From: Rhododendron vialii | Taxonomy: Eukaryota; Streptophyta; Magnoliopsida; Ericales; Ericaceae | Length of the DNA: 64,000 nucleotides | NCBI RefSeq assembly: GCF_030253575.1 | Contig: NC_080559.1 | Location: 4,238,501-4,302,500, forward strand | Direction of reading: 5' to 3' | In this document: positions 55,945 to 64,000 of the stretch, piece after piece | How positions within the stretch are numbered: the stretch's first letter is position 1 | How the letters are laid out: the number at the start of each line of letters is the position of its first letter | Notes under the pieces: model-generated | Database searches by the model: none | What the model was told of the DNA's origin: nothing | The model's input: the letters and a program-made list of their open reading frames with translations, nothing else | Translations under genes and position numbers: made by a program

Positions 55945-58551
55945 TCAATGGAAGCATTTTGACAAGGCAGGTAGAGAAGGTACCTTCATATGATAACTCT
56001 GCTGGATACAACTGTCAGGGACATGCGCAATCTTAGGCCAATCTTCTCCTATCCCTTCTTCACATCTTCTACTCAAGTGGAAGCAGTCCACAATACGCAA
56101 ACGCCGTAGTGCAGCAAGACGTTGCATACCTTGTGGTAGCGACATACGATTATGACAATGGAGAATTTCAAGTACTTGAAGTGATCCGAGATTCGGGAGG
56201 ACGGACTCTGATAAGGTTGTCAAATTCTTACAAGACGAGAGATGTAAGTGATTCAGTGTATCAGCAGAATCATTAAGCCCCTTGGGCAAACTAACCAACT
56301 TAGGGAGACCATTTAGTACTAACTTCTTCAGGCTTTTCAGCCCTTTAAAATCGTACTCTTCCGAGAGTTCAAGATTTTGACAGTAACGAATTTCTAAATG
56401 CTTGAGAGACGTGAGGTGTTTTACGCCAGACGGCAAAGAAGCCAGTTTTGGACAGCCCCATATGACCAATTCCCGGAGGCAAGTGAGGTTTTGTATACCA
56501 TCACCCAAAGACCTCAATTCACCGTTAACAAACAGTAGAAATATCCGAAGAGAAGTTAATCCACCAATCCCTTTCTCTGGTAAACATGTCAAGTTAGATG
56601 ATAAGCACAAGAACCGAAGGTTAATTAGGTTGCCAAAATCTTCAGGCAGTTGATCAAGTGTTGATCCGTAGAGATCCAAATACTGCAAGTTTAATAGCTT
56701 GCAAAGAGATCTAGGGAGTTTTTCAACGTCAGAACAAGTGAGGTACCTTAAATGGTCCAAATTTCCTATCTCCTTGGGCAAGACATGTATATCCCTATTT
56801 CTAAGGTAGAAGTTTAAACCTCTATGACCGAAGTTCAACACTCGTAAGCATCTAAAACCTGGAATTGCTTCTTCGACAGATGATCCAAAATTGGGCCCTG
56901 TCTCACTTGGTAAAAACATGGTCCGCAACTTCTTTGCTTTGATCAAATGTTTTGGGAATTCGGTATATAGACTCGAATCAAATGACACAAGCCGAACCCT
57001 CTCAGGAATTACCACAATATTTTCCCCTTTCACAGTCAATCGTTCATTACCAGCCACATAATGTGCAAGATCGTGAACAAGATCATGCATTTTATAGCGA
57101 TCGTGAGCAAGATCACTGTCAGGTTGAAGAAAGGACCTTCTTGCCAGCTCTTCTATGTACTCTTCACCTATATCTTCTAATTCTTCGTTCTTGTCTGAGG
57201 ACTGTATGAATCCATGGGCCATCCAACCATATATTAACTCTTGTTTGAAAATTATCTGATCTTTCACAAATAACGAACAATAGGCAAAGCATTGTTTTAA
57301 GTACGAGGGCATTTGGTCATAACTCAACCTTAGAATCGGTAGGATATCATTCTCATTTTTTACAAGAGACCAAATCTCATTGTTCCTCACAAACAACCAA
57401 TCACGATCATTTGTTTTCATGAACAACATCGCTCCTAAGGTTCTTGCTGCAAGAGGTACACCTCCACACTTCTTCACTATTTCTCTACCAATGTTAACTA
57501 GGTTCTGATGCTTATTCTCTTCTCCTTCTTCAAATGCCCATTTCACCAATATACGTAAACAATCTTCATCTGAAAGACCTTCCAGCTCATATGGTTCCAT
57601 GGTGCGGACAATTGAAGCAACCATTTTACTCCGTGTGGTTACCAGAATTCTGCTCCCACTCGCTCCCACTGCAAACAAATCTTGCAATTTTTTCCATTGT
57701 ACGCGGTTCTCATTCCATACATCATCCAGAACAAGGAAAAACTTGTTGTCACTTAACACTCGCCGAACACGAATTTGTAAATGCTCAATTCCTTCATTGT
57801 TGCAGCCATTGTCCCCTACCACTTCCAATAGTTTAATCAAGATTCTTTTCATATCAAAATCATCAGAGACACAAACCCACATTTTTGTGCTAAAATGGTT
57901 TTGAATCCTATCATCGTTGTAAACCAGTTGTGCAAGTGTGGTTTTTCCTAGACCCCCCATTCCCACTATGGGAATGATGTGAAAATTGTTATCATCACTA
58001 GAGGACAATAACAATTTTATTAAAGCTTCTTTGTCAGTATCTCTTCCGGTAACCTCCGGAATATGCACAAGGGAGGAGGTATCATCCCTTCTTTTGATCT
58101 CAATTGGCCTTTCTGCTACTTTCACAACAAACTTAAAATCTCGCATCTCCGCAACAATCTCATCAAGCCTCTCGGCGATATCCTTAATGTTTCGACCCAA
58201 AACATAATGAAATGCCAGTGTATTTGAGCTTGTGAAGAAATAGCATACCTCTCTCACCATGCTCTTGTGAGTTTTCATTTGCCTTCTCAAAGTCTCGGTT
58301 GCGACTTCATCCAACAAGTCATCAGCATCATAAAATACAAGTTTAAGCCTTTGTAACCAGCCCTTTACAGCTGGGTTTCTCATCTGCTCCTCTTCTGCAC
58401 TCAGAAGAACATTTCTGATGGTGGAGATCTTGTTCTCCAGCTTCCTCAGCTCCTTTTTGACTCCCCACGCTAATCCAACCTGTTGGAGGGCAGTTGACCC
58501 CAATTTCAACAAGATCTCTTTGGCAAGGTTGAATAGAACTACTTCTGCCAT
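55945..58551 (-). CDS. Intact CNL immune receptor (RGA-type NLR), 868 aa
   Basis: This is a single-exon cytoplasmic immune receptor, divergent from the plus-strand CNLs but of the same clade. It has an Rx-type coiled coil at about 1-130 (DADDLLDEVATE). In NB-ARC, the P-loop GMGGLGKTT is at 197-205, kinase-2 LDDVW at 275-279, and GSRILVTTRS and GGVPLAAR follow. The MHD motif MHDLVHD starts at 488. LRRs run from about 535, including a leucine-rich stretch with LPEDFGNLINLRFLCL. The C-terminus extends past GEDWPKIAHVP by ~25 residues compared with the plus-strand paralogues. All ATPase motifs are intact. The start is MAEVVL at 58549-58551, just inside the border of the large repeat. A 3' relic of a second copy is at 29605-30241. 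Confidence 0.95.
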   Translation of the reverse strand: MAEVVLFNLAKEILLKLGSTALQQVGLAWGVKKELRKLENKISTIRNVLLSAEEEQMRNPAVKGWLQRLKLVFYDADDLLDEVATETLRRQMKTHKSMVREVCYFFTSSNTLAFHYVLGRNIKDIAERLDEIVAEMRDFKFVVKVAERPIEIKRRDDTSSLVHIPEVTGRDTDKEALIKLLLSSSDDNNFHIIPIVGMGGLGKTTLAQLVYNDDRIQNHFSTKMWVCVSDDFDMKRILIKLLEVVGDNGCNNEGIEHLQIRVRRVLSDNKFFLVLDDVWNENRVQWKKLQDLFAVGASGSRILVTTRSKMVASIVRTMEPYELEGLSDEDCLRILVKWAFEEGEENKHQNLVNIGREIVKKCGGVPLAARTLGAMLFMKTNDRDWLFVRNNEIWSLVKNENDILPILRLSYDQMPSYLKQCFAYCSLFVKDQIIFKQELIYGWMAHGFIQSSDKNEELEDIGEEYIEELARRSFLQPDSDLAHDRYKMHDLVHDLAHYVAGNERLTVKGENIVVIPERVRLVSFDSSLYTEFPKHLIKAKKLRTMFLPSETGPNFGSSVEEAIPGFRCLRVLNFGHRGLNFYLRNRDIHVLPKEIGNLDHLRYLTCSDVEKLPRSLCKLLNLQYLDLYGSTLDQLPEDFGNLINLRFLCLSSNLTCLPEKGIGGLTSLRIFLLFVNGELRSLGDGIQNLTCLRELVIWGCPKLASLPSGVKHLTSLKHLEIRYCQNLELSEEYDFKGLKSLKKLVLNGLPKLVSLPKGLNDSADTLNHLHLSSCKNLTTLSESVLPNLGSLQVLEILHCHNRMSLPQGMQRLAALRRLRIVDCFHLSRRCEEGIGEDWPKIAHVPDSCIQQSYHMKVPSLPALSKCFH

Positions 58552-59167
58552 ACCTTACTTAGCTGGATATGGGTGTGGAAGTTAATTGGCTGCAAGAGAA
58601 AATTGGTTAATTGAAAATAAGAGAATGATCTGGTTGTTTGGTAGATAAGAATCGGCATATGCTTTCAAAATGAATATATGAATTGGGAAAGTTGAAGGAA
58701 ACTGACTTGGTCAACTTTGCATAGGTTTTCAGCAGGTAAAATTTTTGGCTGTGAATATGATGCATAGTCAATGTAGAGGAATATTCAATTGCGCTGGCCC
58801 AACGGCAAGGGGAAAAAAAAAAAAAAAAACCAAAATACCCTTGTGTAGAAGCAACTTGCTTGGGGAAAATTCCTGATATTTGTATCGTTTTGACCAATTC
58901 TGTATAAGCAACTTGCTTGGGGAAAATCCCAGATACTTTGTATCGTTTTGACCAATTCGTAATAAGTTAAGAGGCAAGACTCAAATTAGTTCTAACACCT
59001 TTCGCAAGTCAAAGTGAGACCCACAATTTGTGCAATTTTCTGTATTAGTAGAATTTTTTTTTTCTTTTTCTTTTTGGTAATGCAGCATATCCCGGATCAA
59101 CTTCCGCATACCTCGGACTAATCCCTAAGGCCCTTCTTATAATCGTTTCACAAGCTTACGTATGGGG
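58552..59167. repeat. Repeat copy B: 5' flank of the minus-strand CNL
   Basis: It matches 1-614. It includes the 3' part of the SINE (59052-59167), which is cut by a Copia LTR after TATGGGG. It probably holds the promoter of the CNL at 55945-58551; no distinct TATA box was picked out. Confidence 0.85.
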
Positions 59168-61147
59168 TGTTGGTGCAAAAACTGGAACCTTCAAAATCTG
59201 GAGCCTTCTGCAACTTGAACAATCTGATGGAAACCGCTTCGAGTCACATTACGACATCACTTTCCGAAAACAGTATTCGCCCCCACCAATTGGTATGCAC
59301 CGGGTTACAGCGAATCTGTTCTGAGGATAAAATGAAGCCCGATCAATGATCTTCTGCCTGCGTCCGCACAAACGAAGGACAGACATAATACCGAGCCTAA
59401 GAGCATCAATTGAACCAAGGACTGTTAATTCTGTTTTTGCAGAATAACGGAATAACAGCGCAAAAAACAACGAGTCAGAGGGAGGGAGAGTTTCTGGATA
59501 TTTTTTGGTGTATCGAATGACTTAACCATTGGCCTATTTATAGACTTATAGGCACCCTTACGTGAAAGGATGTGTCTTTAGTAAACACACATTAGAAAGG
59601 GTATGTCGTTTGAAGACAATTAATCAATAGAAGGATCATGCCTTTTAGTAGGCACCCTTTCAAGAAAATAATTAATTAGAAAGGGTCATGCCTCTTGGAG
59701 GCACCCTCATGTATCACATCACTTCCTAACAATCACACCCCATTCTAACAATCACACCCTAAGTTAATAGGTGTTATAACTATTCACATAAAGTCATATC
59801 CCATGTGAAAAAGTGTCGCACCTTTTCACAAATAACTTCCCGCAATCTTTTTATTTTGAAAAATCTCCAACAATCCCCCACCATTTTCGAAATAAAGAAA
59901 AAGTTTTCTTGGTTCCTTTGAAAAGACTTGTGCATCAATGAAGGTGTCTCACGACTTGAACCATTCACCTAGTGAAAACACATCAAAGTTAGTCGGAAAG
60001 CATAGTAGACTTGTCTTTGAACTAGCGATCCTTAAATGACCAACTGGACATGTTGCATCTTTCCTGACTCTGGTATTCAAATTGGCCGACACGTGATTTG
60101 GCCGTGTGTCTTTATCCTGAATTTCATGAGCGCTCTAGAGTCCTAGCCTTTGAACCCATAGAAGGCGGCACCACCTTCACACTCATATAGGTAGACTTTG
60201 AAAGTGCCCCTGTAACTACAACACTTGAAACCTAACAAACCGTTAGAAGCCTATAAAAAGCTAAGTAGCTTAACCTCCATGTTTTCATTACAAGTACCCA
60301 ACATTTTACCATGGGATGGATAAAATCGGAAAATACTTGCAACCACAACTTATGGTGTACTTTGCTCATTGAACCCAAGACTTGAAGTTATTCAAGCTTT
60401 GAGTCGAGTTTCCACCAAGTGTGATTAGATTTCAATAGGCTTGAGTCCCATCCCCTGTGATGTTCTCCACTCCAAATCTCTTGCAAGACCTTTTGTTAAA
60501 GGATCAGCCAAGTTTTGACTTAATTTTACATAATCAATGGTTATCACCCCATCTGTAATCAAGTTCCTCACATAGCTATGTCGAAGTCCTATATGCATGG
60601 ACTTTTTGTTATACACCTGGCTATAAGCTCGTGATAGAGTCGATTGACTATCACTATGCAAAGATATAGGTGGCATAGGTTTTGGCCACATGGGTATCTC
60701 CCACAACATACTTCTCAGCCACTCTGCCTCTTTGCTCCCTGCTGCTAGTGCTACAAACTCAGCTACCATAGTTGAGTCTGTAATGAGACTTTGTTTCTTA
60801 GATCCTCAAAAAACTGCTCCTCCACCAAGTGTGAAGATCCATCCACTTGTTGACAAGTGATCTTCATTCTCGGCTATCCAGCTAGCATCAGTATATCCTT
60901 CTAGAACCGAAGGATAACCACTATAAACTATCCCGTAGTCTATAGTTTTCTTTAGATACCTCAATACCCGATTAACTGCGAGTCAATGGACATCGCTCGG
61001 ATTATGTGTGTACCTACTTAGTTTCCCCACAGCATATGCAATATCTGGTCTTGTGCAAGTCATGGCATACATTAAACTTCCTATCACTCTAGAATATTCT
61101 AGTTGTGAAGCTCCTCTACCAGTGTTAAGATACAATTTAACATGTGG
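59168..61147 (-). mobile_element. Truncated Copia element (3' half)
   Basis: On the minus strand it holds the end of pol, an untranslated stretch, and a 705-bp 3' LTR (59168-59872, TGTTGG to CCAACA on the plus strand). The LTR TATA box reads TATAAATA (59535-59542, complement). A purine-rich tract precedes the LTR (CCCCCA at 59875 on the plus strand). It is related to, but clearly diverged from, the element at 41142. The 5' half is missing: at 61147 the sequence jumps into the CNL upstream flank within a shared ATCCAATTAA. No left target duplication can be tested. Confidence 0.9.
60425..61130 (-). pseudogene. Copia pol fragment (end of RT, RNase H)
   Basis: It reads through the late RT region (EYSRVIGSLMYAM type) and RNase H (GYTDASW, then AEFVALAAGSKEAEWL) to the C-terminus GMGLKPIEI at 60425. 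Stop codons replace Trp near 60984 and 60807, so it is dead. The stretch 60425-60769 is the longest open part. It keeps in frame the KPMPPISLH segment that is shifted in the element at 41142. Confidence 0.9.
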
Positions 61148-61148
61148 A

Positions 61149-61872
61149 TCCAATTAATTAACCAGAGATACACAGGTTTCAACCTTAACAAAAAATAAAC
61201 ATGATATAAGAATGAACAGAATTATGTTGTGAAGGTAAATACGCAGTGGTGAATGAATAAAAGCAACTTGAAATCATAAACATCCGCAGTTATTTGCGTA
61301 AAGATGTATTTACATATTTAGTACTCTATATGAGGTCTCAGGGTCATGGTAATCACTCATACGTAATACTTGCCACGAGAACATAGTGTTTTGTGGCTCC
61401 CACACACATTGCCTTCCAATTCACACTCTTTTTTTGATATTCATTCATTCTTTTTTTTTCTTTTAGGAAAAAATATACACTTTCAACATTAACAGAACAA
61501 AAAAAAAGGAGGGTGAACATTAAAATAGAGAGTGTGAGAATCACTCTCCCTAGAATATATAAAAAATATTATAATTTATAATAGTAGGTAGAATTAGATG
61601 TCTCCAGCCCACCGTTTACTTCAGAATTAAAAACAGAAACCAACCAAACTTTCTTTTTCCTTCCTTCCTCTATTTTTTTAATTTTAAACTTTGAAGGTCG
61701 ATGCAAGGTTACTGTCAATGAAGCATTTTCCTTCTGCTTTCCAATGACATTATTTCTAAGGCAAATCATATTACTATTTCTATCCACCATAGAAGAGCAA
61801 CAAACAGTAATTCTTTCTCTCATGATCTAAATCTGCTCAATTACCTTCTACATTCCAAGTAGCCAGGGAAAT
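61149..61872. repeat. Repeat copy B: 5' flank of CNL pseudogene 2
   Basis: Near-identical to 1889-2617; no gene. A minus-strand frame at 61569-61823 is chance. Confidence 0.8.
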
Positions 61873-64000
61873 ATGGCAGCAGAAAAAATTCTGTCAGGTG
61901 TTGCAGCAAATGTTTTGTCGTGTCTGGGGTCCTATGCAATTCAAGAGATTGGATTAGCATGGGGTTTCAAAAAAGATCTGAGAAAGATGGAAATCATGGT
62001 CTCCACTATAAAAAATGTTCTTTTGGATGCACAAGAGCGGCAAATGAGCAGCCGTGCTGTGAAAGAATGGCTATAAAAACTCGAACTCATACTTTATGAT
62101 GCTTCTGACTTGTTGGATGAGGTTGCAACGGAGACTAAGACAACGCAATTGGAAAGTCAGAATAGCTTGGTGAGAAAGGTACACTACTTCTTTACAAGCT
62201 CAAATCCACTTGTATTTCAATATGTCGTGGGGCGTAAGATGAGGGATATTGGGAAGAGGCTAGATGAAATTGTTTTGCAGATGAATGCTTTTAAGTTTGT
62301 TATGAAACTAGTTGAAAGGCCAATTCAGATCAATAGCAGGGAAGAAACCTTCTCCTTTGCGAATACTCCGACGTTTATCGGAAGAGATGCTGACAAAGAA
62401 AAATAAGTAAGGTTGTTATTGTCCCCTGGTGATGAGGAGAATGTTGCCATCATTCCCATAGGGGGAATGGGAGGTCTGGGGAAGACCACACTTGCACAAT
62501 TGGTATACAATGACGATAGGATTCAGAAACATTTCACCAAAAGATTGTGGGTCTGTATTTCTAATGATTTTGATGTCAAAAGAATCCTAATTAAATTATT
62601 GCAAGCGGGTGATCCCAATGGGGACGCTAGTTATAGTAGCGAAGGACTTGAGCAGTTGCAAAACCGAGCTAGAAATGTGTTATGCGAAGATAAGTTTGTC
62701 CTTTTTCTGGACGACGTCTGGAATGAGGACCGTGTAGTGTGGAAAAAATTGGAGAATTTGTTAATAACGCAAGGGAGAGGAAGCAAAATTGTTGTAACCA
62801 CACGTAGTAAGAAGGTTGCTTTAATTGTCAGAACGAGCACCGTGAAACCATATGAACTTAGAGGTCTTTCAGACGATGAATGTTTACATATATTGGTGAA
62901 ATGGGCATTTAAAGAAGGGGGTGAGAGTAAGCATCCGAACCTAGTCAACATCGCTAGAGAAATAGAGAAAAAGTGTGGAGGTGTACCTCTTGCGGCGAGG
63001 ACCTTAGGAGCATTATTGTTTTCTAAAATAAATGAGCATGATTGGTCGTCCGTGAGGGACAGTGAAATGTGGGCTATTGTACAAAAGGAGAATGATGTCT
63101 TACCGATATTGAGGTTGTTGGGAGTTCGTCCGATGCATCGACCCACGACCGCGTGCTCAAGGCCCAATTTGTATGGGAGTAACGGCAAAGAGTCCACCAC
63201 ATTACTTGAGCCCAATATAAATTGAATGACCCATATCCACTTAAAAGGTTAAGCCTTATAAGTGGTGAGCCATCCAATTGTATATTAAGGTCTAACTCTT
63301 TTTCTGTTTATCCAATGTGGGACTCAACGTTCACACATGTTCTAACAAATCTCTCCCTCATGTGTGAACCGAAAATTGGGCCTTAACCTCTTTATGCATC
63401 CAAGCTCCCCCTTGATTTTGATCTAATACTCTCAACCCTATCTCCTGAACTAGGCTTATTCTGCACTCACTCAATCGATTCAGAGTCATCTCAATTGAGA
63501 GTCAACGTGCCTAGTCACCGACACCAACGTGCTCATTCACTAGCACCATGCTCCCCGACGAGTCAACTCCATCGACAATGAGCCATCCAATACAGCACTC
63601 CAACATCGAGCCACCTTGCTTCATCGGGAGTCACCTTTTGGACTTTATACCGCTCCACGAGTGTCTTCTGTGCAAACCCATTCAATGGTGCGCTGAGAGT
63701 CTTCCCATAGATCGTCAACCAACGGCTCTGATACCATTTGTTTATACCGCTCCACGAGTGTCTTCTGTGCAAACCCATTCAATGGTGCACTGAGAGTCTT
63801 CCCATAGATCGTCAACCAACGGCTCTGATACCATTTGTTGGGAGTTCGTCCAATGCATCGACCCGCGACTGCGTACTCAAGGCTCAATTTGTATGAGAGT
63901 AACGGGAAAGAGTCCACCACATTACTTGGGCCCAATATAAATTGAATGACCCATATCCACTTAAAATGCTAAGCCTTATAAGTGGTGAGCCATCTAATTG
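61873..64000 (+). pseudogene. CNL pseudogene 2 (copy B), runs off the window
   Basis: It is the second copy of the pseudogene at 2618, about 99% alike by eye. It shares the nonsense codons at 62074 and 62404 and the TRIM insertion after 63115. It lacks the CATG insertion, so its NB-ARC frame is open from 62413 into the TRIM (P-loop [33 protein letters not shown]). The MHD and LRR part should lie right of the window after the TRIM. It cannot encode a full receptor. Confidence 0.95.
63116..64000 (-). mobile_element. TRIM element, copy B (cut by the window end)
   Basis: The left LTR is 63116-63347. The second LTR begins at 63836 and is incomplete. The target duplication GAGGT is visible on the left (63111-63115). 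The interior again has the tandem 97-bp unit with two TGGTATCAGAGCC primer sites on the minus strand. Confidence 0.92.

Overview
The window looks like a nuclear chromosome segment of a flowering plant, most likely a eudicot. It is AT-rich, crowded with LTR retrotransposon remains, SINEs and MITEs, and its only intact host genes are single-exon CC-NB-ARC-LRR (CNL, RGA-type) immune receptor genes. No bacterial operon, rRNA, tRNA or CRISPR array was seen.

Five CNL loci and one CNL remnant are present. Two are open from end to end: a plus-strand gene at 15415-17961 (848 aa) and a minus-strand gene at 55945-58551 (868 aa). One at 37696-40214 has lost its frame inside the LRR region, so its uninterrupted product is a 629-aa CC-NB-ARC form. 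Two at 2618-6236 and 61873-64000 are older pseudogenes. They share two nonsense codons and the same miniature LTR element (TRIM) inserted after the NB-ARC region. A minus-strand LRR tail survives at 29605-30241.

The largest-scale feature is a repeat of about 58.6-59.3 kb. Positions 1-614 match 58552-59167 and 1889-4749 match 61149-64000, almost base for base. The window therefore holds one full unit plus the start of the next. Position 1 corresponds to the base just upstream of the minus-strand CNL start codon, so another copy of that gene probably lies left of the window. This is either a recent tandem duplication or an assembly artefact from two haplotypes. The second copy carries a truncated Copia element (59168-61147) where the first has a LINE-type RNase H relic.

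Region by region: 1-6236 holds a SINE, the LINE relic, and a CNL pseudogene with its TRIM. 6237-9640 is MITE-rich. 9637-12485 is a 2.85-kb solo LTR with a perfect 5-bp target duplication. 12486-15414 has a Stowaway MITE and a foldback MITE upstream of the intact CNL. 18-20 kb is a 3' flanking block repeated around the cluster. 20-23.5 kb has a poly-C tract, a long palindrome, and a 2.4-kb TIR element full of an AACGTTATAT-type motif. 24-28 kb contains aspartyl protease debris. 31-37.5 kb has three solo LTRs, one nested inside another, each with its own target duplication. 41142-47818 is a nearly intact Copia element with an unusual self-complementary sequence at its primer-binding position. 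49.4-49.8 kb has a PPR gene fragment. 53-58.5 kb holds a repeat flank and the second intact CNL.

The CNL genes are sensors of the plant immune system. The rest of the window records how the cluster was copied, invaded and broken. No gene system of clearly new type was found. The most original signals are the Copia self-priming-like stem, the TIR element, and the conserved small zinc-finger-like reading frame in the CNL 3' flanks.
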